This document shows, in pieces, positions 1 to 12,421 of a stretch of DNA of 64,000 nucleotides. The position numbers were made by a program, and so were the translations under genes. The stretch's first letter is position 1, and each line of letters begins with the position of its first letter. The DNA comes from Steinernema hermaphroditum (lineage: Eukaryota; Nematoda; Chromadorea; Rhabditida; Steinernematidae). The notes under the pieces are model-generated. The model did no database searches, was not told the origin of the DNA, and saw only the letters and a list, made by a program, of their open reading frames with translations. The stretch spans positions 1,116,001 to 1,180,000 of the forward strand of contig CM059625.1 of assembly GCA_030435675.1 (NCBI GenBank), read 5' to 3'.

Positions 1-1861
1 CATCGGAGAGAATTTCATGATAGCATTCGGCCACATTGTCTCCCAGCCTGCACACGCGCCCGTTTCGCTCAATTGGGCCCAATTCATAGTTGACCACTGC
101 ATCCAGGCCGCTTGTTATAAGCAATTTCTTGTCGTTTTCGCGTGCTTCTTCGAAACTTGCGAAGAGAAATCTGTAAACAAATTGTTTGCTATTTACCCGA
201 TCGAGTCTTCTGTTTACGGTTTGGTGTCAGTATCGTTTCCAACAACTTCGTTAACATGTGCGCGAATTTCCTTTATCAACTCGCTAATGCCGTCCCAATC
301 CTATAAAATGCTATCCTCTTTGTGTGACACATTCGCTGGAATACAAACCGGTTTCGAGCCATCCGGAACTCGAGCCAAATATTCTATTGTGTCCAGGTGG
401 AATCCATCTATCCCTTTCTCGATCCAATGAGTGAACACTTCCTAAAGGAGTTTTTGAAGATAGGTGCTCAGAACAACCTCTAGCTTACAAACATTGACTG
501 CTTCACTTGACTGTTTCTCCAGTTCAAGATCGGCATTTTAGGCTTGTTTTGTACATGCCAATAGAAAACTTTCGTGTCGCGGTATTCGTCGACAAAGTCG
601 GATTTCACACCGGTACTTTTCCAGTAGTAGTAGTTTGCATATTGCGCATTCTCGGGCAGTGATCCCCGTGCACTTCGCAGGAACCAGTCATGCTCATCCG
701 ACGTTGCGGCTAGCGGTATTGTAATCACAACTTTCAAACCTAAGACAAATCACAGACTCCGATTCGAAATAAGGTTCGCATACTTTTTTCATGTGCTGTT
801 TGGATCAGCGTCTCGGCTTGTGCTCTTGTTCCCAATCTCGAGTCCACAGCCATATAGTCGCGAACGGCTGTTTCCGACATATCGTCGCTTAATAAGAATG
901 GTCTTGGAAAGATCGTTGACACCCCAAGGCGACGGAAATCTTCTATCCTACTGGAGAGACCGGGGAAATCGCCCAAACCGTCACTATTTGAGTCTTGTAT
1001 GGAAGGAACCCAGGCTTGGTAGACAGACGATGATTGGAACCATGTGGGAATATATTTAGCGGAGCACGCCGGAGATAGGAAGACTATGGCGGTGGCTACT
1101 AGGAACATGGCGATCCAAAGGAACCAGAAAAAAATAAACAGAAACCATCGAAGTCGCTTCCAAAACGGGTCATCCTTGTACTTTTCAAGTTCATCGACTG
1201 AGAGTCCGACAGCTGGCAGACGTCGTTGAGGGGATTCGGGAAGTGTTTCAAGCAAAGGTTCACCCTGTAACATGAACAATTGATTTGAGATTGGTCGAAA
1301 ATAGTTCATGAACAGTGTTTCGAAAGAAATTGCATTTTCTTTTAATTAAGTAAACTAGTCTCCGTTTTTTTAAAGTAACTATGCAGTCTCGATTGTGCTA
1401 CATTGTGCCGTGGTCCAATTTTTGACAATTAAATCCACACTCCTAGTATGTACGGAAAACGATCATTTTGAGTGCAGTGTTTCTTACGTTGTGTTTTATT
1501 ATCCTCTAAAGCCGAGGATCACTCCATCATACTTATGTTTACTACATCGCCGCAGGCTAATCCCAACATTAAAAGTGACACTAAAGACCCTCCGAATTAT
1601 CGATCGTCCTCATTTCGGCGAGCATCCAAAACAGCCCTACAAGTCGCTTGGATTCGGAATTGTCAGCTCGTGTCTCAAATCGCTTGTTTTCGAGCATACC
1701 TTTAGTGGATACAGTGTCGCCGGAACCGGATTGTTCTGAATTGCGACCAAATAACTCTCGGTTTTGTGTCCACGTTCAACTGTATGCAGCAAAGAATGAG
1801 GGTCTTCATGACGGTGGCCATTGCCAGCATTCAGCAGCTGGCGCTCGGCAGAAGAAGACAT
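1..1861 (-). CDS. SLC3A/4F2hc-like amino-acid transporter glycoprotein heavy chain, partial (5' part)
   Basis: Type II membrane glycoprotein related to 4F2hc/rBAT (C. elegans atgp family), which chaperones LAT-type amino-acid exchangers to the plasma membrane. Exons by splice sites and frame: 1861-1700, 1264-784, 739-489, 441-349, 300-218 and 170 to beyond base 1; introns are mostly about 45 nt. The start ATG at 1861 gives a soluble N-terminus (MSSSAERQLL...). One membrane helix follows in exon 2 (FLFIFFWFLWIAMFL). Then comes an alpha-amylase-like ectodomain: VYQAWVPSIQDSNSDGLGDF is the usual first strand, and GIDGFHLDTIEYLARV the catalytic-domain loop. The family is generally not an active glycosidase. 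The 3' end lies outside the window. Chromosomal context favours the C. elegans atgp-2 ortholog, but I cannot separate atgp-1 from atgp-2 by sequence. Confidence 0.88.
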
Positions 1862-2193
1862 GTGGGCCGACGACGAGCTAATCGGTTCAGGCCGCAGACT
1901 GATGAGTGAAACTACTGAAACAGAACGCACACAAATGCAATACATTGGCCCCTCGTTCCTCACGGACAGTTACCAAGTCGCGAACAAACTTCACGCAGCC
2001 GTCGCTGAACGACGATCTATCTTCACCATCAAGAATTGGTAGTAAAGCAGTGCGCGGAGACGGACCACCGTCGAATAGAATATAACCAACAATGAGGCGG
2101 AGTCAAAACAAGCGCGACATCACACGCACTTTGGAAGTGGAGTGAAGATTGACTCTTAGGATCAATGGTCGCGACTCGAAACAACAACAGAGA

Positions 2194-2611
2194 TCAAAAT
2201 AACAGCGGAAGCTGAAAAACACGGTGGCCGAAGCGTCGCTGAGGACTTTTTGCGAGCGGTCGCTGATATTCCTCCATCAAAGCATGTTGTTTACGCGAGT
2301 CGCGATGTTGCCGCAAGCGAAATGAAGAGGGGAACGGGGGTCGAGCCAGCTGGAAGCGGCGATTTGCTCTACAGCTTGTTGGTGGCACCCATGCACCCGC
2401 TTACTCGCTCCTGTCTCCTCGTATTTGCATCTTGCAGCTGTGACACATTAAATCTGGCAATCAGGCCCGACTCCCTGCTGGCTTCGTCGAAGCTTTGGTG
2501 ACCGGGACCGTTGAGTAAGTAGTCGCATTCTGATGCTAATTCTTCGATCACTGAGGCATAATAATGCGCATAATGAATGAATATCACGAATACCATGATT
2601 TGGTTAAACAT
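2194..2611 (-). CDS. Predicted small secreted protein, 120 aa, two exons
   Basis: I do not recognise this gene. Exon 1 (2611-2405, 69 codons) begins MFNQIMVFVIFIHYAHYYAS, a convincing signal peptide. Exon 2 (2349-2194) joins in phase 0 across a 55-nt GTAAGC...TTCCAG intron and ends in TGA. The mature part has several basic pairs (TRRQER, DSRKQH, SPQRRFGHR), as in peptide precursors, but only one cysteine and no repeated peptide. The single RRFG could give an RF-amide, but it is followed by HR, not a clean dibasic site. It lies 333 bp upstream of the SLC3A-like gene on the same strand. A chance ORF pair remains possible; the signal peptide and clean splice join are the main support. Confidence 0.4.
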
Positions 2612-4339
2612 CAACAAGTCCGGCAACTCAAGCTTTACTTATGCAGACCGATGAATTGAAAATGAACAAACGAATTCGAGAGGGTGCGGAGGGTTCTTAT
2701 ATACGAATAATTTAGTCAATTTTATAGAGTAATAGACAATTAAAATTCGGTTACACACCGCCATAGACGAATATTCCACGCTGTTTTTACAGTTTGCCAG
2801 TCATAAAATGCCGCGACGTGACAAACTAATACAGATTGGTCTGTTTTCAATTTAGTGACCTTGAACAACCAGTGGCAGAGTCGATGTTGCAGGCGCCACT
2901 GTTTGCGGCGGCACAATTTTCGGAAGCGGATCTTCTCAATTCTAGCACTTTCGCGCTCACCCTTGCTTGTTGCATTGGCGAGCTGTTGCATTTTAGATTA
3001 TTTTCCCTTGTCTTTTAATGCCCGATTCAGTGCGCCGCTTCCCGTCTAGCAACCATCTAAGGCTAGCGCTTATCTTTAGATTTGGTCAACGTAAGTACAC
3101 GCAAGGCGAGTTGCAAAATTACGCAGTGTTCGCCACCTATAAGTTACTGACATTGAATGCTTTGAAAGGCTTCTCTTTGAATTTCTCCAGCCGGTACTGA
3201 CAACAATGTGAACCGTGTAAGCCTATGCAAGCAGCTCACATACATACCTCCTTAGGTACGAGTAGCTTTTCCGTCATCAGCGTGAAGTCGAAAAGGAACT
3301 GCTTCACAATGCTCCCCTTAAACAGGTCCTATGAAGTGTAAATCAAGAGTATGTAAGTGAAGCACAGCAACATGTCGTCCTTTCTGGTGTCAAATTTTTG
3401 GACGATGACGCCCTTTGTGTTGTTTCGCTCGTATTAGAAAAACAACTTAACCTTTTATAGATTATATGAATTAATTTAGCTACTTGATGGCAGATCTGCT
3501 GTCACACGTATCATACGGATATGAAATAAAATGTGATTCAATTCGAGGTTTTGATACGGAATCAGCGCTATCAGTCATCCCAAGGAATTCCCTTTTTTTG
3601 ACTGCTTACGTGTCCCAGTGTTGCTTTTTATCTCCTTCCGCCAAGATGAAACCCCTTTCAAACGGCGGCGAGAAGTGCGCGCGAAAAAAGTTCAGCTGAG
3701 TCAGCATCTTATTGTGAGACAGACTGCAAACGTTTCTTAGCAGACGTTCGTTCTCCCGGTTCTGTTCTTCTCGTATCTTCCCTCTAACGTTCATGACAAG
3801 GCATGACTCTTGATGCCGTAGCCCATTCAGGCTGGCGCTAAACCTCTTTTGCGGACGAAGAACGCCGACAGACACAACCGGTGCGATCGTATGTTTGCGA
3901 TTCGTATACGTGAGCGGCGAGTGCGGATGGCGGTCGGAGATTGTTTACCTTGTCGCCGCTCGCCGTTGCATTTTGAGACGCTCGTCGCCTTTTCTTAATT
4001 ACTCGCCTATGTTGTTCTTGCATCACTATAATCATGGATAAATCTCACGCTGCTTACTTTATTATCGTACCGCACCACAAGTACACAACTTGTCTTCGTT
4101 TTGTCGATTTGTGACATGATAACTCCATAATGTGACATGCAGAACCGTTTTAGTAACATCGTTCACACTGCTTTTGCTTCTCACTCTATCTCAAGCAGTT
4201 GTTAGTTGCGATTGACCAGTTTGACCAATTGCACGTTTTCAATCGTTCGTAAAGCGCGTTGCTACTTCCGAAATATGTGGCCCTGTTGTGATTTCATACA
4301 TTTAACCTATTCAAGGGCCTTCCGTTCGAACTCCACGGA
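2612..4339. other. Intergenic region with weak minus-strand ORFs
   Basis: This separates the minus-strand secreted-protein candidate from the plus-strand phospholipase D gene, so it probably carries both 5' regulatory regions. Two overlapping minus-strand open frames (3838-4035 and 3606-3875) have coding-like charge patterns (KKRRRASQNATASG; REEQNRENERLLRN). They are in different frames and I found no good splice junction joining them. I see no other feature. Confidence 0.3.
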
Positions 4340-7300
4340 ATGGCAGTGGAGGCGACTGTCGATGATCGAGCTAGCGATCTCGCTTCGTCTTCCTCAGATG
4401 ACGACGATGGCTACGATGTTATGTATTGCGACTGCGTAGCTGCAACGTTGCATCAAGCGCTGCCCGGAACCCCAGGGAGGAAAGGTAATTTATACGCGAT
4501 TTAAAACATCAGTATTCGAAAGTCCAGATTGAATTTATGACCCTCCTAGAGAGCTCTCCCAGGGCATTTCATCCCTGGGAATGTTTTTTGAACAGAAGGA
4601 CTTACCAAATAAGGAATGCTAGGGATATACCGCTTGTGGAACGGAGTAAAATACTGGACAGTCCACTAGGCACTGGTGCCACGAGCGATCTCTAAACTGA
4701 CACGCAGAATCGAGTGGCCGTGTCAGTTGTCTTGCTCAACAATGTTTCTGTTGTAACTCACCATCAAAATGATGATTAACGAGTTCATTCATTTCAGGGT
4801 TCATCCCGTATTCATCGGTATACGAATCACAGGATGACGTACGGAAACGGGGATACTGGATTCCTGGAGTACCTGTCTCTGCCCGAATCACTTCGATTGA
4901 GAAGGACACAACAAGTGGGGTTCATCTGATCAACGTCTTCCTGTACACCATTGAGTTGGAACATGGACCATTTCGATGGAAGGTGGTGAAAAGATATCGG
5001 GATTTCCAGTTCTTGAGCAACCGCCTTATGGCTCATCGGGCAGCAGAGCGCTTGCGTGCCCCTGTGAGAAGGTACATTAATCAAGCGTATTTTACTACAG
5101 TATTTTTTAGGGCACAGTCACGCCTTGATGATGTACTTGAGTCTGTTGGTGTGGATATATTCCCCGATGAGCACAAGGAAGACTGCCCTCACTACCGGCC
5201 GCGATCCCGCCGACATTCTAAGGTTGGTAACTTGCACGTTTTCGTTATAATATTCCCTATCGTGAATCACTAGCACTGAACTGTTATGGAATATTTTTAG
5301 GCGATTGTGCTGAACAAATGCGATGAACTGGATTCAAGCGCTGTTTGTGAACCAAGCCCAGAAAGTGCTTCTGAGCTAAAGAAGATGGAGGAATCTGCTG
5401 TACAGTGTAAATTTCGTTCTTTTGTTACTTTTGATTACATAAAATTTCTTTAGCTGGTATTCTCGACGATAATACGGAGAACAAGGATAACAAAACGAAG
5501 AAAAGAAAGAAGAGGCGCCGTCCAGCACGTCACACACTTCCACCCTTTCCGTATGCGCCGGAAAGCATGGTTACTGGGCACATAGAAGATCGACGAGAGA
5601 AGCTGGAGAATTGGCTGCAGGCGGTTTTGCACATTCCCGTGAATCGCAATCACCACGAAACTGTATGGAAAATTATAGCACTATCAAAAGAAAAGTCATA
5701 ATTTCAGGCTGAATTTCTTGAAATTTCTCGATTTTCGTTCGTTAATCAACTAGGAGGAAAGTATACCGAAGGATTCGTCAAAAAGCGACCGGGAGGTGCT
5801 CGTGCGTTTCTCGGTTATAAACGGTGGTGCATTCGTCACTGTTTAAAATGGTCTAAAAGGTTGGACGTGATGTGTCATTAATCATTGTACATATCTCTCT
5901 TGCAGATGGCTCATTGTGAAAGACTCGTTCGTATTCTACATGGATCCACGATCAGAAGAGGTTCACCTGGTTCTGCTCTTCGACAATCATTTCGGAATCA
6001 ATCGTCACGACACCGAAATCGTTCCCATTCCGCGGGAGTTTGTTGTCTCGAATCAACAACAGTAAGAACTGCATAGCTGATTTCTTCATGTTACGACATA
6101 TGATTTAGCGTGCTGCATATGAAGTGCCGTCGCGAAGAAGATGCCACCAATTGGAAAAACATAATCAATGAGCAAATAACGAATCGTGCGGGACGTATAT
6201 GGTTGCAGCCACAACGTTTCGGATCTACATTCCCAACACGTCAGAATTCCTATGCGAAGTGGTTCGTAGACGGCAAAGACTATATGGAGTGTTGCGCTAA
6301 TATGATGGAGCTGGCCCGCGAAGAAATCTTGATTGCCGACTGGTGGTTGTCACCCGAAATTTACATGAAGCGGCCCATGACTGAGGGCAATCGATGGCGA
6401 TTGGACCAGATTTTGAAACGCAAAGCCGAACAGGGTGTTAAAATCTTTATTTTGTTGTACAAAGAAATGGAGATGGCGCTGGGTCTCAACAGCATCTACA
6501 CGAAGCGGACTCTCCAAGCTCTCCATCCGAACATCAAGGTGAAACTCCTCTTTCGTTATTTTTGTAGCTGACGCTATTTCATTGTCAGGTCATGCGCCAT
6601 CCGGACCATTATCCTTCCACTGGCACATTTTTCTGGGCACATCACGAGAAATTAGTTGCTGTTGATCAACTAATCGCCTTTGTGGGAGGCATTGACTTGT
6701 GCTACGGTCGATGGGATGACAATCGCCATGTTCTTACTGATATGGGCTCTGTACAGTACTCCGGAAAGCATTTCAACACAGGTGGCGACTTTTCCATGGT
6801 AAATGAGCAAACCTTGCTGTTGTCATTTGCTGAATAATTCAGTTACGTGGAATGAGAGAGCTTGCTGCTGCATCTGCCACCCTCTCCCCATTGGGACTCG
6901 AAGAAGACGAGACTGTTCCAAGACCGCATGAAATTGTGGATGAGCAGTATGAACGGCCTGGAAGCAGAGGGTCGGATGTTGTCGACGGCAAAGGTCTACG
7001 CATGGACAGGGCTAATGAAGTTGTTCATCAGGAGGCGCCTCCCACAGCTCACGATGTGGCAACTTCCGATTCCGGTAAAGTGGGATCCTCGAAAAGGCTG
7101 AGTTCGTTTATGCAGAATATTCTGAATAAGCAAGTGGAATTTAGGTCTCGGACGACGCATTTCCTTGTTCCGTTCGAAATCTCCGCGGAAACCGGTACCA
7201 CCGCAATCCATGTTGCAGGAAGCAGGTCCACCGACTGAGTTCATGGCCTCAGCCGTTTCAAAGAACATGACCCTAAGCGAAGCAGCAAAGAAATACAAAG

Positions 7301-9130
7301 AGTACATTGATAGCGGAGCTGTAGCTGAAGAAAAGCGTCGTGCACAGACGCCTCCACTTGAAAAGCGAAAGAAGGGCGTGATTAACCGTGCTGTTACTAA
7401 CTGGCGTCACAATCGTGCGAAGCGCCGCTGGAAGCAAGTGATTGACATGGATGACGCCACAGGAGCTTATGAACTTGGGTTAGATTCTACACTTACTAAA
7501 ATGATGAATCATTCTAACGCTTTTCAGTTGGATACGGCTGAAGAAGGATACTGTCGATGAGACAGACATGGCCGGAAGTGGAAAATTGTGGCTTGGAAAA
7601 GACTACGTCAACTTCATTCATAAAGACTTTGTCGAATTGGATATGCCATTTCACGATTTCATCGATCGCGGTGTTACTGCCCGGATGCCCTGGCACGATA
7701 TTCACTGTGTTGTATTTGGCAAAAGTGCCCGTGATGTTGCTCGTCACTTTATTCAAAGATGGAACGCAACCAAGGTACGGTAACCCCATAGACACTCTAT
7801 AGCCATTTTACAGTGTTCGTATAAAATTATTTATTATTTTCATTTAGACAGAGAAACTCAAGGAAGTGGAAGAGTATCCATATCTTCTGCCGAAGAGTTA
7901 TGATTCCGTAAAAGTGCCACGAACTTTTATGGCCATGAGTGAGGTTGCCGATGTGCAGCTTGTCCGATCACTTTCCAACTGGTCCGCACTTATCGATCGC
8001 ACGGAAGACAGTATTCAACAAGCCTACTTGTCACTCATTGCCAACTCTAAGCATTTCCTCTATATTGAAAATCAGTTCTTCGTCTCTATGATTGGAAGTA
8101 ACGATGTTCTGAATGAAGTGTGCAAAGTGATTTGCGACAGAATAGCACGTGCCCACAGGTGAGAGAATTTAAGCACAGACCTGATATATATGCGTTGCTT
8201 TCAGGGACAACGAGACGTATCGCGTGTACGTTCTAGTCCCTCTTCTTCCTGGATTCGAAGGAGACGTCGCCTCAACTGCAGGATCGTCGTTACAAGCTGT
8301 CTTGAATTGGACTTACCGCTCTGTTTCCCGTGGTCCAAATTCATTAATCGAAAATCTGAAACAAAGGGGCGTTGACGATCCCTGGAAGTATATATGCTTC
8401 AGCTCACTCCGCACACATGATATTCTGAATGGACGACTGGTAAGTTGGGCATTAACATGGTGCTATAATATACACATATTTTTAGGTTAGCGAACTTATT
8501 TATATTCATTGCAAACTGCTCATCGTTGACGACTGCCACACCATCATCGGAAGTGCCAACATTAACGATCGCTCACAGCAAGGAAATCGCGATTCTGAAG
8601 TGTGTATTGTGGTGGATGACACAAACTTTGTCGAGTCTGAGATGAATGGAAAGCCGTATAGAGCCGGAAAGTTCGCTCATTCTCTGCGAACACAACTCAT
8701 GAAGGTTACTATTGATATTGAGCGACAATACTACAATACTAAAAAATTTCAGGAACATCTCGGTTTGCTGGAAGACATATTAAAAAAAGACCCAAAGGCG
8801 GCTGCATTCCAGTACCCCATCGATGTAACCGATCCAGTGGCTGATTCATTTTTCAACGATGTTTGGTGCAAGATCGCTGCAAACAACACCCGCATTTACG
8901 AAGAGGTCTTCCGTGTATCACCGACAGATCTAGTCGAAAGCTTCGCAGAGCTTAAACAGTGGAATTCGGAATTACCCATGGCTGAATACAGTGCGCCAAA
9001 GGCGGAAGAGCGGCTAAGAGAGCTGCGTGGATCGCTTGTTGAATTCCCCACTAAGTTCCTTCTCAAAGAGAACTTGTCGCCTAGTATTGCTTCAAAAGAA
9101 GGCCTTGTGCCGACGTCTGTCTTCACGTAA
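4340..9130 (+). CDS. pld-1: Phospholipase D1 (PX-PH-HKD-HKD)
   Basis: Hydrolyses phosphatidylcholine to phosphatidic acid and choline at membranes; regulated by phosphoinositides and small GTPases. Exons: 4340-4484, 4798-5071, 5111-5222, 5301-5406, 5454-5662, 5708-5859, 5906-6061, 6109-6538, 6589-6798, 6843-7074, 7145-7478, 7528-7774, 7848-8158, 8205-8439, 8486-8704, 8753-9130. These sum to 1250 codons (1249 aa) with every phase consistent. An acidic N-terminus is followed by a PX domain (about residues 75-190; [13 protein letters not shown]), a PH domain (about 260-350; [16 protein letters not shown]), HKD motif 1 (HHEKLVAVD, about 547) and HKD motif 2 ([10 protein letters not shown], about 1059). 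A basic insert (SKSPRKP) sits between the catalytic halves. Both HxKxxxxD motifs are intact. The C-terminus ends SVFT; vertebrate PLDs end in WT. The 7075-7144 and 7479-7527 introns are required to keep frame. Confidence 0.95.
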
Positions 9131-10258
9131 ACCACTCGCCCATATTTGTTCTTGTTGCTGCTTGTTGCCCGATCTTTTTATACGGTCTTGCTATACGTGT
9201 CACGCACATATAGGTCCAGCTCTTCGCTCGCATCAGCTTTCTGTGATAGCCAACTTTACCCAGTAGCCATATTCATTGTCATAAATCTATTCATCTCTAT
9301 TGATATTTAATTTATGTGTAAATTGTAATAATGATCAGCATAAAGTTTAACGGCTCTACCACTCTGCTGAATAAGATCTTAAGAGTGTGATGAGATCTTG
9401 TGCTTTCTGGCTATGGAACGAGGTCGTTGCAATTGCGATTATGAATGTATTTTAAGAGGTTCGTGCAGAACAAGACAGCTGGGGCGCTTTCGTTTTATAT
9501 TGTTACACTCAGTGAGGTAATAATTCCACAAAGTTCGATGTGAGTTCAAACGTGTCAATGATCGGTCAACCTCTTTTTTCTCGTTAACTGTATTCGGCTT
9601 TGCAAAAATTGAATGTGGATGGATCCGCAAAGAACCTGTGACGGGGCTTTAACACTTGCAGACTGGTTGCAGTTATCGATATTTGGACATTTGTCGTAAC
9701 TCTGGTCATATGTCAGCAATGGGACATCGTCATAAAGTAACCACTCATAAATGGTTTAGTTGAAAATTCATACAGTGAAAAGTGATGCGTTCTTCTTGAA
9801 TGCATTACTGCAATGTCCATTTGCTGTGTTTGTGTTTGACATATTTTACGCCTGATTTAATTGCAGTCGCGCATTGCCGATGTCCGTAGTTGTATGTTTC
9901 GAGAAGTGGGGTCCCGCCGCGACAAGCATTCATGTTAATTTTTGATCGTTCGTTGCGACGACTGCGGCCGATGTATGCACGCATCGGAGACTAAGCCTTC
10001 TTTGCTCTCATGCGTTTGACGATTGATCGAAATGTCACTCCATAAATAGAAGATTGCCAAAATCGGCAAAGTGAGTTTAGCTATGTACGATTAGGGTGAC
10101 GGTCAAATCCTTGGTATAGCAGGAATATCTCTTTTCAGTCCTGGGTCCTTGTAGCATCGTTTGCCGTAAAACGTTCCAGATGATACCGCGAATGACGTGC
10201 CATAATGATATGTTATGCTTAACTCATGATTGTTCGCATCTTCAGGAATTCTCCAGAC
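9131..10258. other. Intergenic region, pld-1 3' UTR to vha-9
   Basis: Holds the 3' UTR of pld-1 and presumably the vha-9 promoter. A TTCAG at 10241-10245, 13 nt before the vha-9 ATG, looks like a spliced-leader acceptor. I see no further gene. Confidence 0.4.
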
Positions 10259-10889
10259 ATGGCCCACTCCGCTCAGAAGGGAAAGATTCTCGCAATCATT
10301 GGCGACGAAGACACCGTTGTGGGATTCATGCTCGGTGGTGTCGGTGAGCTGAACAAGGCGCGCAAGCCTAACTACCTGATCGTCGACAAGAACACGTCGA
10401 TCACTGAAATCGAAGATGCCTTCAAGGGGTTCGTCGCCCGCGAGGACATTTCTATTATCCTGATCAACCAACACATCGCTGAAATGATCCGCTACACCGT
10501 CGACCAGCACACCTCCTCCATCCCGGCCGTTCTTGAGATCCCATCGAAAGAGGCCCCGTACGACCCATCAAAGGTTAGTTTGTTTTTGTATTCCACCAAT
10601 ATTGCGTTAATGGTACATGCGTTTACATGTATTAGCCAATGGGCATACGTTGGATAATAACTTTTCGTGGAAGGATAATTTTAGCGAGAGTAGCCTTGGT
10701 CAGAATGTGAAATGAATAAGCAAACGTCGCAATCAGATGAAACGTTGCATGATCGCATTTCATAGATTGCTGTGCTATTGGTCATGGGAACTAAATCTAA
10801 GAGAATATCGACCATTCACTAATGTTTAATCTTTGCAGGACAGCATTCTCAATCGCGCCCGTGGTCTCTTCAACCCAGAAGACTTCTAA
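10259..10889 (+). CDS. vha-9: V-type H+-ATPase V1 subunit F
   Basis: Subunit F of the cytoplasmic V1 sector, part of the central rotor stalk coupling ATP hydrolysis to proton pumping into endosomes, lysosomes and the extracellular space. Two exons, 10259-10573 and 10839-10889, give 121 aa, the normal length for this subunit. The sequence reads straight through the conserved core ([19 protein letters not shown], then [20 protein letters not shown]). Exon 2 encodes [16 protein letters not shown] and stop. Codon use is strongly biased to C-ending codons (e.g. AAC, ATC, GTC), as expected for a highly expressed gene. The start is fixed by the family N-terminus and a splice-acceptor-like TTCAG 13 nt upstream. 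Confidence 0.97.
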
Positions 10890-11243
10890 GATGTTCACTG
10901 TTTTCTTAACTCCTGTTCTCCCTCACCAATGACGACGTCTACGCTAGTGTTGTTTGTAATATAGTATTTTCGGTCCTGCTCTCTTGCTCCTCACTTAAGA
11001 AGGCAACATATGCTGTGATATATATGAAGAAGATAAATGATTATACATTCCACTGCGTTGCCAATACGTTTCAATCGATTTGCTGATATCGTCGCCGTTC
11101 TGATGGTAGAGTTGGGCGAAAGGTGGCGATGCGACTGGAAAGCGGAGAAGCCGCTACTGTTGTGCAATGGTAGCGCAGTGTTTACTGTTGGGTTATCTGG
11201 CTGTGGAGTCGTCAATCAGCGGCAGTGGCGTTTCTCAGCGACC

Positions 11244-11655
11244 ATGGAGGCGACGTCGTCCCGCGCACTCGGTTTATTTGTTTTGAACTGTTTCGCTTCG
11301 GTTGTTTATCTTGCTTTCCACAGCGAACACGTTAGTTTTGCTTTTGGTCAGGTATAATTTAAAGCTCAAAGGCAAATAAGACTTCGCTTTTATACAGAAA
11401 AAATGGGATGTACAATTACGTCTTTTTGCTGGGTAAGGTTGCAGCAGAAGAGGTCAAATTTTGTGTCGCAAAGTTGAAGCGGAGGGTAGGCTCCCATCGG
11501 TGTTCGTTAATCACAAAAACTATTTGGGCGTCCATTATTGTGATTCCCCATTTCAACGATCTTTTAGTGATGAGCTCTTTGCAATGTCCTTTATGCTCAC
11601 ATGCAACTCAATTGAGTCAAGTTTGGTCCGGATGTACTCTTACAATGCGCGCTAA
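11244..11655 (+). CDS. Possible small membrane or secreted protein, three exons
   Basis: Not recognised. ATG at 11244 opens a hydrophobic N-terminus (ALGLFVLNCFASVVYLAF), read as a signal anchor or signal peptide. Proposed exons: 11244-11351, 11398-11432, 11490-11655, joined by 46- and 57-nt introns with GT/AG ends (TATACAG and GGGTAG acceptors) and consistent phases. This gives about 102 residues ending MYSYNAR. Coding quality is moderate and the third-exon acceptor is weak, so the model may be wrong or incomplete. It lies between vha-9 and vig-1. Confidence 0.3.
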
Positions 11656-11978
11656 TAAGTGATGACATGCTGGCGCGGACATCTGATAATCGAATGTACT
11701 CCATCACAGTGATGTTTTTGCGCTCACCCTCTTTTACGCACCTCTCCCCGCCGACGCTTATTTGTGCGCCAAAACGAGCACCATCACATTCCTGTTGCTG
11801 TCATCCGAACCAGTACCGTGTTGTCTGATGTTTACCGACGGCAGCGTCCCGAAAAGTATTTTCAAAATTGCCGCGCTTTAGGAGGACCCTAGCTGCGTAT
11901 CATTCGGTTCTCACGCGGAGAAGCTCGCTGTAAACTCGCCTCTGCTTTGCCGGCGGCCTCCTTCCCCCGAGCGACGGC

Positions 11979-12215
11979 GTGCCAGCGCTTCGCTTTGGAC
12001 AATTAGCTGCAGCACTCTCTCGCGCTCAGTCCTCTTCCTCTTTATTTACCGATTCGGAAGTTAATACTCTTGCGCATGCATTGCAAAGATGGGATGGGAG
12101 TACTGTTTGTGGATTATTAAACGAAATGCGGCAAGGTAACCCTGATATTCACATCTGGGATACGGTAATCGCCTTGAAACACACTATTAAACTCCGTCCT
12201 GAGTTAGTTGCCTAA
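11979..12215 (+). CDS. Uncertain open frame, possible terminal exon
   Basis: An open frame without an in-frame 5' ATG contains a coding-like stretch (DSEVNTLAHALQRW... GNPDIHIWDTVIALKHTIKL) and ends in TAA 207 nt before the vig-1 start. If real it must be the last exon of a gene with upstream exons, perhaps connected to the 11.2-11.7 kb candidate. Pyrimidine-AG acceptor candidates precede it (CAATTAG, CTGCAG, CGCTCAG), but none can be chosen from the sequence. No family is recognised. Confidence 0.25.
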   Translation: MPALRFGQLAAALSRAQSSSSLFTDSEVNTLAHALQRWDGSTVCGLLNEMRQGNPDIHIWDTVIALKHTIKLRPELVA

Positions 12216-12421
12216 ACTTCTGGGCGCGAACGATGCTGCTACTCGAAACGTTGTGCTATTCACACGTTCTGTTATGGTCGCACCCATTTCCGCGTCGCTT
12301 CGTGTGCATATCCTCGGCCCCATGAACCATTTCCATCAATCGATGTTCATTCGCTCGAGTTGAGTTTGATCCGTGCTCTTTTTCAGACACTTTCGAACTT
12401 CTGGAAACACCCAGTCTCAAC

